Assembly (NCBI GenBank): GCA_902495305.1
Contig: CABUWG010000017.1
Location: forward strand, 1 to 39,280
DNA length: 39,280 nt
From: an uncultured Pseudomonadota bacterium
Lineage (GTDB): Bacteria > Pseudomonadota > Alphaproteobacteria > RF32 > CAG-239
Direction of reading: 5' to 3'
A program made the position numbers and the translations under genes. This document shows, one piece after another, positions 31,570 through 38,873 of the stretch (the first letter of the stretch is position 1; every line of letters begins with the position of its first letter). The notes below the pieces were generated by a model that was not told the DNA's origin, searched no databases, and was given only the letters and a program-made list of their open reading frames with translations.

Positions 31570-32043
31570 ATGGAAAAATTCCCTTTAACCAAACAAGGCT
31601 ATATTGCTCTTGAGGAAGAGTTGAAACATCTCAAAGGCGTTGACCGCCCCAACATTATTGCGGCAATTGCAGAAGCGCGTTCTCATGGTGATTTGTCTGA
31701 AAACGCCGAATATTCGGCCGCTAAAGAGAAACAAAGTTTCATTGAAGGACGCATTCAGGATCTGGAGGCCGTTTTAAGCCGTGCTCAGGTCATTGACGTT
31801 GCCAACACCAAATCTGACGTCATCCGCTTCGGTGCCACGGTACAGGTTGTTGATGAAGATAACGACAACGAAAAAACATACCAGATTGTCGGAGATTATG
31901 AGGCTGATATCGAAAAAAACAAAATCTCGCTTTCATCTCCGCTGGCCAAAGCCCTGATCGGCAAAGAAGTCGGCGACATTGCCGAATACGTTGCCCCCGG
32001 CGGCAAAAAATCTTTTGAGATTTTAGAAGTCAAATACATTTAA
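31570..32043 (+). CDS. greA: Transcription elongation factor GreA
   Basis: GreA rescues arrested RNA polymerase by stimulating transcript cleavage. The 157-aa protein starts at ATG 31570 (AGGTGAGTGAA upstream). The N-terminal coiled coil carries RPNIIAAIAEARSHGDLSENAEYSAAKE, whose D-x3-N-x-E tip includes the acidic residues that hold the catalytic Mg. The C-terminal FKBP-like domain (about 83-157) ends LIGKEVGDIAEYVAPGGKKSFEILEVKYI. Length is typical. It has its own promoter and a strong terminator, so it is monocistronic. Confidence 0.97.
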   Translation: MEKFPLTKQGYIALEEELKHLKGVDRPNIIAAIAEARSHGDLSENAEYSAAKEKQSFIEGRIQDLEAVLSRAQVIDVANTKSDVIRFGATVQVVDEDNDNEKTYQIVGDYEADIEKNKISLSSPLAKALIGKEVGDIAEYVAPGGKKSFEILEVKYI

Positions 32044-32066
32044 AAACCCAAAAACAAGCTTATATT

Positions 32067-32096
32067 AAAACCGATCCCCCAAAGGATCGGTTTTAT
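32067..32096 (+). terminator. Terminator of greA
   Basis: AAAACCGATCC-CCCAAA-GGATCGGTTTT followed by ATTTTT, 23 bases after the stop. Confidence 0.92.
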
Positions 32097-32119
32097 TTTT
32101 TAGCTAAGGAGCATATAAC

Positions 32120-32446
32120 ATGAAAAACCAGTCTACGCCTCATTGCGACTGTCTTCAAAAAGAACAAAAGTTTGAAATCAAAACTCCTGAAACTCATATC
32201 AAAAAAGAAACAATCTGCTACTGTACGCCCGAAGAATGCGACTGTACAGTAACCAGAGAAGAGAACGAAACAAGTGAGATAAAACAGGAAAAATGCAAAT
32301 ACGTGCTGGATTATGACAACAAATGCGACTGCCGCGAAGATGATAATTGCGGCTGTACCTATCCCAATAACCTGCCGCAGGACTTCAAACAAGAATGCAA
32401 AGAAAGCGGTCGCTGCACCACAGGGCAATCAGACGCGCATCCGTAA
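32120..32446 (+). CDS. Small cytosolic protein rich in CxC motifs
   Basis: I do not recognise this 108-aa protein. It has thirteen cysteines, most in five CxC pairs (residues 9/11, 33/35, 40/42, 69/71, 77/79), and many Glu/Lys/Asp residues. There is no signal peptide, so the cysteines should be reduced in the cytosol, which points to metal binding in a metallothionein-like way, or a thiol-based sensor. AAGGAG eight bases before the ATG is a strong ribosome site. It sits between greA and trxB, upstream of trxB by 86 bases, and redox association with thioredoxin reductase is plausible but inferred. Confidence 0.8.
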   Translation: MKNQSTPHCDCLQKEQKFEIKTPETHIKKETICYCTPEECDCTVTREENETSEIKQEKCKYVLDYDNKCDCREDDNCGCTYPNNLPQDFKQECKESGRCTTGQSDAHP

Positions 32447-32475
32447 CAAAAACCAAACCCGAGGCATTTGCCGGC

Positions 32476-32504
32476 TTGCAAAAATCAGATAATTATTCTA
32501 TGTA
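32476..32504 (+). promoter_or_regulatory. Candidate promoter of trxB
   Basis: TTGCAA, 17 bases, TATGTA, about 20 bases before the CGGAGAAAA ribosome site of trxB. Confidence 0.55.
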
Positions 32505-32532
32505 ATAAGAACAAATTATCGGAGAAAACATT

Positions 32533-33477
32533 ATGGCTCAATATAAAACCCCCGTTCTCATCATCGGTTCAGGCCCTGCCGGCTATACCGCAGGCATTTA
32601 TGCCGCCCGTGCCGGACTAAAGCCGCTCATCGTTTCCGGAGAACAACCCGGCGGGCAATTGACCATTACCACGGATGTCGAAAACTACCCCGGTTTTCCG
32701 GAGCCTGTTAACGGCACCGAACTGATGGAGAGAATGAAACAGCAAGCCATAAATCTCGGCGTAGAATTTGTTGAAGATAAAATCATCGAGGTTGACTTCA
32801 AACAACGCCCGTTTAGCTGCAACTCGGAAAATTACAACCTCTTTACCGCAGATACGATTATTATCGCAACCGGCGCCTCGGCACGCTGGCTCGGACTGGA
32901 AAGCGAAGAAAAGTTTCTGGGTTTTGGCGTTTCGGGCTGTGCCACCTGTGACGGTTTTTTCTACCGAGGTAAAGACGTTGCCGTTGTCGGCGGCGGCAAT
33001 ACGGCTGCCGAAGAAGCACTCTATCTGACAAACTTTGCCCGCTCGGTGACCCTCATCCACCGCCGTGACAGCTTAAGAGCAGACAAAACCATGCAGCAAC
33101 GCCTTTTTGACAACCCTAAAATCGCCGTCGAATGGAATTGCGTCATAGAAGAAATTATCGGCACGGATACCCCAAAAGCCGTAACCGGTCTGAAACTGAA
33201 AAACATTAAAGACGACAGCACCAAAGAGATGAAGGTGGACGGCGTTTTCATTGCCATTGGTCACCATCCCAACACCGAAGTCTTCAAAAACCACTTGGAA
33301 CTGGACAACAGCGGCTATATTGTTACCAAACCTGACAGCTGCGAAACCGGCATCGCCGGCGTTTTTGCCGCCGGAGACGTTAAAGCGCCGGAATTCAGAC
33401 AGGCTGTTATTGCCGCCGGTTCGGGCTGTACGGCAGCGTTGGAAGCAGAACGCTGGCTAAACAGTCAACACAGCTGA
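32533..33477 (+). CDS. trxB: Thioredoxin reductase
   Basis: FAD- and NADPH-dependent reductase of thioredoxin, 314 aa. It has the FAD-binding IIGSGPAGYTA (10-20), the redox-active C136-A-T-C139 within the inserted NADPH domain, the NADPH-binding VVGGGNTAAE (151-160) and HRRDSLRA (176-183), and the C-terminal GVFAAGDV motif. This is the low-molecular-weight bacterial type. A good ribosome site (CGGAGAAAACATT) precedes the ATG. Neighbouring small CxC-rich protein may be a partner. Confidence 0.97.
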   Translation: MAQYKTPVLIIGSGPAGYTAGIYAARAGLKPLIVSGEQPGGQLTITTDVENYPGFPEPVNGTELMERMKQQAINLGVEFVEDKIIEVDFKQRPFSCNSENYNLFTADTIIIATGASARWLGLESEEKFLGFGVSGCATCDGFFYRGKDVAVVGGGNTAAEEALYLTNFARSVTLIHRRDSLRADKTMQQRLFDNPKIAVEWNCVIEEIIGTDTPKAVTGLKLKNIKDDSTKEMKVDGVFIAIGHHPNTEVFKNHLELDNSGYIVTKPDSCETGIAGVFAAGDVKAPEFRQAVIAAGSGCTAALEAERWLNSQHS

Positions 33478-33648
33478 TACTCAGCACAATTATCCTATAA
33501 TTGAGGATTTCTGCAGAGTCGCAACATAAAAAAATTTTTTCGCCCTGAAATTTAAAAATTTGAGGTTCTCTTTTTGACATTTGCAACTTTTGCACAGTAA
33601 AAAAAAACTAAATATGCAAAAATCAAAGAAAAATATGAGTCAATCTAA

Positions 33649-33686
33649 AAAAGACACTTGTCAAAGCGTCTCTTTTTGTCTATATT
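33649..33686 (+). promoter_or_regulatory. Promoter of the SD-less gene block, overlapping a trxB-side hairpin
   Basis: TTGTCA (33658-33663), 17 bases, TATATT (33681-33686). The -35 lies in the loop of an imperfect hairpin (AAAAAGAC-CTT against AAAG-GTCT) followed by CTTTTT, which may terminate trxB transcripts. Predicted start near 33693. Confidence 0.65.
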
Positions 33687-33719
33687 AATAACGATGTTTA
33701 ATTTTTAATAAATATAATT

Positions 33720-34079
33720 ATGGTAAATAGCAATTTCGAGAGTGCAAACCAGAGTAATCAACAGTCTTTCAGCTATGCTGATTTGCAAAAGTACAAAACA
33801 AAAATTGAAGGGAAAATTCAGATTCGCAACAATGAAATCAAAAGATTTCTAACGCTTGATCTTGAGAACCTTTCAGATGTAGACAAGAAAAAAATCGTCG
33901 CTCTTTTGAACAAAAAGAACGATTACGGACGGTCTGCCGTCTTGTACAACCTGTTACTCCGCAACATTGCACGATCCAAGAATGACACCCTCAGAGCCAA
34001 GGCATTGCCCTTTGCCAAAAAATATGGTGTCGAAGCTTTGTTAACAGCCTCAGAAGAAAGAGAAGAAGTTGAGGCTTAA
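33720..34079 (+). CDS. Hypothetical helical protein, first of the SD-less block
   Basis: Unrecognised 119-aa protein, helical and basic in the middle (YADLQKYKTKIEGKIQIRNNE, VDKKKIVALLNKKNDYGRSAV, KALPFAKKYGVEALL). No signal peptide. The ATG follows an A/T-only tract (TTTAATTTTTAATAAATATAATT) with no Shine-Dalgarno sequence; translation would depend on an unstructured leader. The promoter at 33658 gives a leader of about 27 bases. It lies 29 bases before the next block gene and is probably co-transcribed with it. Confidence 0.72.
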   Translation: MVNSNFESANQSNQQSFSYADLQKYKTKIEGKIQIRNNEIKRFLTLDLENLSDVDKKKIVALLNKKNDYGRSAVLYNLLLRNIARSKNDTLRAKALPFAKKYGVEALLTASEEREEVEA

Positions 34080-34108
34080 AAAAATTATTAATAAAAAATA
34101 TTATTAAA

Positions 34109-34747
34109 ATGGCACAGAAAAAAGGAAAAACTGGAATTGACGTAACAGTCAAGGTAACCAAACAAAACGTTGCATCAAGCCTCAAGGCTCAAATCAAAAA
34201 AAGGCAGGAAGCCATCAACGCCAGCCCCTACGCTTGCGATGATATTGCCGATAAAGTTGCCCGCGAAACCTCCAAAAAACAAATTGAAGATTTTGCCACA
34301 CAACTAAGAGCCCGAAGAAAAGCTTACGTTTTTTCAGAGATGACTGCTGAGGACGAACAAAAAATGCGTCTGACGGCCGAGGAAAAAGAAACCCTTAAAG
34401 GAATACTCAGTAATGTGAACTACTGCGCTTTCCCCTATTCAATCAAAAATATCCTGATTGAAGGTTTCAAATATCCTGAACAAGAAATCCGCCATATGGT
34501 CAGAGATTTTGCGGCCTCGGAATTTGAACAGAAAGATTCTCCCGTCATCGGTCTGGATCTGTGGATTGACCTGTTATCGCGTGAATATGTATCCGACACC
34601 GGATTCGCATTTTTGCGGGATCATGTCAAGCTTCTGAAAAAGCACTCCGGCAAGGTTCTTTACAAATATATCCAAAATGTAAAAGACCGTAACCATAGTG
34701 AAGAATCGGAAGAATTGTATCAGGAAGTACTGAAGTTATATAAGTAA
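34109..34747 (+). CDS. Hypothetical protein, second of the SD-less block
   Basis: Unrecognised 212-aa protein. The N-terminus is Lys-rich (MAQKKGKTGI, VTKQNVASSLKAQIKKRQE), and the rest is helical with clusters such as KNILIEGFKYPEQEIRHMV and LDLWIDLLSREYV. No signal peptide or obvious catalytic motif. The leader (TTATTAATAAAAAATATTATTAAA) is A/T-only without Shine-Dalgarno, as in its neighbours. It follows gene 33720 by 29 bases and is followed by a long hairpin. Confidence 0.72.
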   Translation: MAQKKGKTGIDVTVKVTKQNVASSLKAQIKKRQEAINASPYACDDIADKVARETSKKQIEDFATQLRARRKAYVFSEMTAEDEQKMRLTAEEKETLKGILSNVNYCAFPYSIKNILIEGFKYPEQEIRHMVRDFAASEFEQKDSPVIGLDLWIDLLSREYVSDTGFAFLRDHVKLLKKHSGKVLYKYIQNVKDRNHSEESEELYQEVLKLYK

Positions 34748-34759
34748 TTCCTCCTTCTT

Positions 34760-34795
34760 GTTTCCCCTCTTGAGCCTTGGCTCCTGAGGGGAAAC
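34760..34795 (+). terminator. Long hairpin after the second block gene
   Basis: GTTTCCCCTC/GAGGGGAAAC (10 bp) encloses a second stem AGCC-TT-GGCT. It is followed by CCTTTCTTTG, a weak T tract, so it may be a leaky terminator or an mRNA-processing or stability element between the second and third genes. Confidence 0.7.
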
Positions 34796-34825
34796 CTTTC
34801 TTTGCCACACTAAAATACAATAAAT

Positions 34826-35149
34826 ATGAATACCGGTAAGATTAACACGTTGCTTCTTTCTCCAATGTCTGCCAAACAGACATCGCTGCTGTCACAGTTT
34901 ATCCGTCAGGGAATAAAGGGCGAAAAAAAGCTTCAAAGAACTTGCCTTTATGCCTTGGAACAAATTTTTGCCATGCACCCGCTCAACAAGCAATGGCTTG
35001 GTATCTTATTTTCTGTTTCCGAACGCTCTTTTGTTCTGAAAATTCTGGGAAAATACAATTACCAAATCCGGCAGGCAAAACTGCAAACTGTTTGCTATCG
35101 TTATCTGAAAAAGATAAAACAGGATTATCTGGCACTTCTTTTTCTTTAA
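34826..35149 (+). CDS. Hypothetical basic protein, third of the SD-less block
   Basis: Unrecognised 107-aa protein, basic and helical (MSAKQTSLLSQFIRQGIKG, LQRTCLYALEQIFAMHP, KLQTVCYRYLKKIKQDYLALL). There is no signal peptide, and the C-terminus is hydrophobic (YLALLFL). The leader CACTAAAATACAATAAAT has no Shine-Dalgarno. A strong terminator follows, so genes one to three may form one unit with a partial break at the hairpin. Confidence 0.65.
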   Translation: MNTGKINTLLLSPMSAKQTSLLSQFIRQGIKGEKKLQRTCLYALEQIFAMHPLNKQWLGILFSVSERSFVLKILGKYNYQIRQAKLQTVCYRYLKKIKQDYLALLFL

Positions 35150-35159
35150 TCTGCCCAAA

Positions 35160-35197
35160 AACACCGTTTAAGCCCCAAGCTTATCCGGTGTTTTTTT
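35160..35197 (+). terminator. Terminator after the third block gene
   Basis: AACACCG...CGGTGTT with an 18-base loop containing AAGCCCCAAGCTT, followed by seven T. Confidence 0.85.
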
Positions 35198-35291
35198 ATT
35201 TCTTTTAGACACAAAAAAAATTATTGCCAAAAAAAGATAAAAATGTTAAAATATGTTTCTAAATTAAATATTATTATAAATAACAATTAAA

Positions 35292-36284
35292 ATGAATATT
35301 ATGATACCTAAAAGAAAGTTATCTATCAGAGAAGTAACCGTATTTTCCAACATGGAAAGAACCAGCCGCAAACTTGTTTATTCTGAACTCGCCGGCGGCA
35401 TGTCTTTTTCCGACGTTCTGGAAAAATATTGCGACATCATTGCCTTTGAAAAACGTCTCAAAAATAAATGGGATAACAATTTGCTCAAAGAATTGTCACA
35501 AGGAAAATTTGACGGCTACATTTTCTCTCTCTGCCAGAAAATCCAACTAAAAACCAAACAGCCGGAAAACAAAAAAGCCAAACGCGTCAAACAGGTATAT
35601 CCCAAGGCCGTCAGATATCGTGATCGCCTTCAGGCTCAGGGAACCCCGAGCTGGAACGCCGAGCTGTTTTGCCGGTTATGTCAGGATTATCTGCAGCGCA
35701 AAGAAGATTTTAACAAAAAACTTTCTGACTTAATGGGCCAAAACTTACCCGTTGACACAATCATCCGGCAAATGTCCGACGAATACGCGGCCGAAGACGC
35801 CAAAAAGGAAGCTAAAAAGTTTCTGCTTGATGTTCTTCAGTATACCAAACACCAGTTTAAAAACAAACAGTTCGTCGCTCCGGCACTGATTGATATCGCG
35901 CTTGATACCAATTTCATAACAACCCCTGATATTTTTGAACAGCAAATTAATATCATCTGCTATACTTATGAAATGTTTGAAAGCCATCCCAAGGCCAACG
36001 AGATCAAAAAAATCTGTTACAATTTCATTGAAACAGCATTTTTAAAATATGAACAAGTTGATGCCCGCCTGATAAACTTTTTGTTTTTAGGCAACTGGAT
36101 AAGCGTCGAAACAAGCAATCTGCTGTGCCGTGCATTCAAAGTCATCAAAGACATGGGCTTAAACTTCTTTGTCTTTGAAACAATCAAAAAGATGTATACA
36201 AAAATTGACTTTTCACAAGAAAAGCGCTTATCAGAATCAGAAAAACTGATCTGTACTTTGTACGAAATCTTTAAGTACGAATAA
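35292..36284 (+). CDS. Hypothetical protein, fourth of the SD-less block
   Basis: Unrecognised 330-aa protein. Start is ATG 35292 (an in-frame ATG at 35301 is possible). It is Lys-rich, helical, without signal peptide or membrane spans; blocks include SREVTVFSN-like opening motifs, LAGGMSFSDVLEKYCDII, a basic stretch KKAKRVKQVYPKAVRYRDRLQ, and LINFLFLGNWISVETSNLLCRAF. The A/T-only leader (ATATTATTATAAATAACAATTAAA) has no Shine-Dalgarno. A separate promoter may lie in 35198-35290. No catalytic residues are obvious; possible helical-repeat scaffold. Confidence 0.7.
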   Translation: MNIMIPKRKLSIREVTVFSNMERTSRKLVYSELAGGMSFSDVLEKYCDIIAFEKRLKNKWDNNLLKELSQGKFDGYIFSLCQKIQLKTKQPENKKAKRVKQVYPKAVRYRDRLQAQGTPSWNAELFCRLCQDYLQRKEDFNKKLSDLMGQNLPVDTIIRQMSDEYAAEDAKKEAKKFLLDVLQYTKHQFKNKQFVAPALIDIALDTNFITTPDIFEQQINIICYTYEMFESHPKANEIKKICYNFIETAFLKYEQVDARLINFLFLGNWISVETSNLLCRAFKVIKDMGLNFFVFETIKKMYTKIDFSQEKRLSESEKLICTLYEIFKYE

Positions 36285-36285
36285 C

Positions 36286-36319
36286 AAAATCCCTGCCGCT
36301 CAAACCGGCAGGGATTTTT
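36286..36319 (+). terminator. Terminator of the fourth block gene
   Basis: AAAATCCCTGCCG...CGGCAGGGATTTTT, a 9-10 bp stem ending in five T, directly after the stop at 36284. Confidence 0.9.
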
Positions 36320-36328
36320 CTCCCCCCT

Positions 36329-36363
36329 AAAAAATGGCTGTTTCCACACTCAAAACAGCCATT
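36329..36363 (-). terminator. Terminator of fmt and its operon
   Basis: Minus strand AATGGCTGTTT/AAACAGCCATT 11-bp stem, followed by TTTTTT, seven bases beyond the fmt stop. It converges with the terminator of the upstream plus-strand gene. Confidence 0.9.
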
Positions 36364-36369
36364 ATCTTT

Positions 36370-37287
36370 TTATTTTAACACCGTTCCGGTCTCAAATTCA
36401 AAACCGCGAAGCAATTCTTCCGTCGGCATGGCTTTTTTACCCTGCCGCTGAATTTCCGTCACAAACAACATACCCGGATGACACTCAATCAACAAACCGC
36501 TGTCATTCGGAACCAAAGCTCCCGGCGCCATTCCGGCATTATCATCCAAAACCTCGGCCGCAAAAACCTTAAACCTTTCATCGCCATACTCAAAATAGGC
36601 TCCCGGATACGGATTAAAAGCCCGAATTTTACGTTCCAGCTCTGCTGCCGGCCGATTAAAATCAAGCTTAGCCTCAGATTTTTCCAGCTTTTTTGCATAA
36701 CAAGCCAAAGCATCATCTTGCTTTTCCGGCTTCAGACTGTCTATATTGCGCAAAGCTTCCAGAATCAAATTTTTGCCTGTTTCAGCCAGCTTGTCATGTA
36801 AAATCTCGCCGGTCGTATGTTCATCAATCGCAACTTCACCTTTGAGCAACATATCACCGGTATCCAGCCCTTCGTCAACCATCATAATCGTCACGCCGGA
36901 TTTCTCGTCTCCGGCTTCAATCGCGCGCTGGATCGGTGCCGCACCACGCCACCTCGGCAACAGGGAGGCATGAATATTCACCACGCCTTTGGAAAACATC
37001 TCCAAAACGGCCTTAGGCAAAATCAAACCATAAGCAGCCACAACCGCAATATCCGCCCCCAAAGCGCGCAATTCTTCCTGCGCTTCGTTTTTTTTCAAAG
37101 ACAGGGGTGTTTTCACCGGAATATCAAGAGCTTCCGCAGCCAGATTGACCGGTGTTTTCAAGATTTTATTTCCACGTCCGGCTTCTCGCGGCGGCTGTGT
37201 ATATACTGCAATCACCTCATGCTCTGCCGCAATGGCCTGCAATGCCGGCACGGCAAAATCCGGCGTTCCCATAAAAACAACTTTCAT
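36370..37287 (-). CDS. fmt: Methionyl-tRNA formyltransferase
   Basis: Transfers the formyl group of 10-formyl-THF to initiator Met-tRNA. The 305-aa protein has the N-terminal MKVVFMGTPDFAVPAL, catalytic N104, H106 and D142 (VNIHASLLPRWRGAAPIQ and LDTGD), which match the family positions, and a C-terminal OB-like domain with the FNPYPGAYF motif. It overlaps def by one base (TAATG), so the two are translationally coupled. It is the last gene of the def-fmt unit and is followed by a strong terminator. Confidence 0.97.
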   Translation of the reverse strand: MKVVFMGTPDFAVPALQAIAAEHEVIAVYTQPPREAGRGNKILKTPVNLAAEALDIPVKTPLSLKKNEAQEELRALGADIAVVAAYGLILPKAVLEMFSKGVVNIHASLLPRWRGAAPIQRAIEAGDEKSGVTIMMVDEGLDTGDMLLKGEVAIDEHTTGEILHDKLAETGKNLILEALRNIDSLKPEKQDDALACYAKKLEKSEAKLDFNRPAAELERKIRAFNPYPGAYFEYGDERFKVFAAEVLDDNAGMAPGALVPNDSGLLIECHPGMLFVTEIQRQGKKAMPTEELLRGFEFETGTVLK

Positions 37288-37820
37288 TATTCACCTGCCC
37301 GCTCTTTACGCATTTTTTCCAGCTTTTTAACCAACATCTGACGCTTCAGGCGGCTGATACGGTCAATATAAAGAATACCGTCCAAATGGTCAATTTCATG
37401 CTGTAAAACAATCGCCAGAAAATCATCTGTTTCCACAACATGTTCATGGCCGTCGGCATCCTGATATTTTACCTTTATCGCGGCAAAACGCTCAACCTCG
37501 GCCCGCTGCTCGGGAACCGAAAGACACCCCTCCGTTCCGCAGACTTTTTCTTCCGATTTCCAAATAATCTCGGGATTAACCAGATACATCGGATTACCGG
37601 GTCTGCCGCCTTCATCATCACGTTCATAATCAATAACAATCATGCGCTTTGAAATGCCGACCTGCGGCGCTGCCAAACCGACGCCAATCTCCTCATACAT
37701 TGTCTCAAGCATGTCATCCAAGGTTTTTCGCAACGCCGGTCCGAACTCATCGGAAGTCACCGGCACGGCCTTCTTCTTCAAAATCGGATGAGGGTATTCA
37801 TATACTTTTAATTTTGCCAT
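37287..37820 (-). CDS. def: Peptide deformylase
   Basis: Removes the N-formyl group from nascent proteins, using Fe or Zn. The 177 aa include motif I GVGLAAPQ (46-53), motif II EGCLS with metal-ligand Cys99 (97-101), and motif III H141-E-I-D-H145, the other ligands and catalytic Glu142. Ribosome site AGGAAAAAA. Translational coupling to fmt matches the reaction order of formylation and deformylation. Confidence 0.97.
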   Translation of the reverse strand: MAKLKVYEYPHPILKKKAVPVTSDEFGPALRKTLDDMLETMYEEIGVGLAAPQVGISKRMIVIDYERDDEGGRPGNPMYLVNPEIIWKSEEKVCGTEGCLSVPEQRAEVERFAAIKVKYQDADGHEHVVETDDFLAIVLQHEIDHLDGILYIDRISRLKRQMLVKKLEKMRKERAGE

Positions 37821-37887
37821 TTTTTTCCTGTTTTAATTTTCTTCAATTCAAAACCGTGTAAAATCGCTCTAATAATCCATTATACGC

Positions 37888-38373
37888 TTATCTAACTTCT
37901 TTCGCAATCTGATCCAACAAAGCATTTACCATTTTGGGCTCGTTTTTGGAAAAGAAAGCATAAGCCAAATCAACATATTCTTGAATTATAACTTTAGCAT
38001 CAATGGCTAACGTATTGATTAATTCATAAACCGCGCAAAGAAGCAAAGCCCGCAAAGTCCCGTCCAAACGTTCAAAAGACCACCCCTGTTTAAGATAATG
38101 CTCCAAAGATTTTTCAATATACTCTTTCTTGCTCTGCACGCCGCGGGCAATTTCTGCAAAATAGTTGGTATCCATTTCTTCCACTTCAAGCAGCTCTTCT
38201 TTGTGATGCAGCTCGTCATCTTCAATCACATAACGCCCGACTTCGCCTCTGACAAAATCGCGTACAACCTCGTCAACCGGCAGCTGTCCGTACTCAATCA
38301 TATAAGTTGCCTGCACGGCGGCCAGTCTGGCGCCGGATTTCATTTTAATTTTTTTAGAAACAAATTTTTCCAT
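37888..38373 (-). CDS. nusB: Transcription antitermination factor NusB
   Basis: An all-helical 161-aa protein that binds boxA in rRNA leaders with S10. It has the N-terminal GARLAAVQATYMIEYG, a central DGTLRALLLCAVYELI, and the C-terminal KVIIQEYVDLAYAFFSKNEPKMVNALLD typical of NusB. GGGGAAAATT precedes the ATG. It lies 11 bases after nrdR, giving the nrdR-nusB order common in alphaproteobacteria, and 67 bases upstream of def. Confidence 0.95.
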   Translation of the reverse strand: MEKFVSKKIKMKSGARLAAVQATYMIEYGQLPVDEVVRDFVRGEVGRYVIEDDELHHKEELLEVEEMDTNYFAEIARGVQSKKEYIEKSLEHYLKQGWSFERLDGTLRALLLCAVYELINTLAIDAKVIIQEYVDLAYAFFSKNEPKMVNALLDQIAKEVR

Positions 38374-38384
38374 AATTTTCCCCG

Positions 38385-38873
38385 TTATTCTGCCGCGTTT
38401 CCGGTCTCTGATTCCGGACGGGCAAGTTTATCAATGGTTTCCACAAAATCTTCAAAATCCTTCACTTCGCGAAAATCCTTATATACCGACGCAAAACGGA
38501 TATAAGCAATATGGTCGAGCTTGGAAAGAGCCTCCATCACATACTCGCCGATAACGCGCGAAGAAATTTCATTCTCACCTGAGGTTTCCAACCGCCGCTG
38601 AATGGAATTGACAATTTTCTCCACTCTTTCGGGATTCACCGGCCGCTTGCGTACCGAAATCTGAATCGAACGCGCTAACTTGTCGCGATCAAACATTGTT
38701 TTTTCACCGTTTTTCTTAATAACGACAAGCTCGCGCAACTGCACCCGTTCAAAGGTCGTAAAACGCGACCCGCATTCTGGACACTCGCGCCGCCGGCGGA
38801 TTGCCGTATTGTCATCGGCATTGCGTGAATCTTTAACCTGCGTATCATCGCATCCGCAAAAAGGACATTTCAT
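38385..38873 (-). CDS. nrdR: Transcriptional repressor NrdR
   Basis: ATP/dATP-responsive repressor of ribonucleotide reductase genes. The 162-aa protein has the zinc ribbon C3-x2-C6 and C31-x2-C34 with the RRRREC and FTTFER motifs, and an ATP-cone domain (about 46-136: VVIKKNGEKTMFDRDKLARSI, DHIAYIRFASVYKDF). Length is typical. Its ATG overlaps the TGA of the upstream murF-like gene by four bases (ATGA), which implies coupling to it. Confidence 0.97.
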   Translation of the reverse strand: MKCPFCGCDDTQVKDSRNADDNTAIRRRRECPECGSRFTTFERVQLRELVVIKKNGEKTMFDRDKLARSIQISVRKRPVNPERVEKIVNSIQRRLETSGENEISSRVIGEYVMEALSKLDHIAYIRFASVYKDFREVKDFEDFVETIDKLARPESETGNAAE

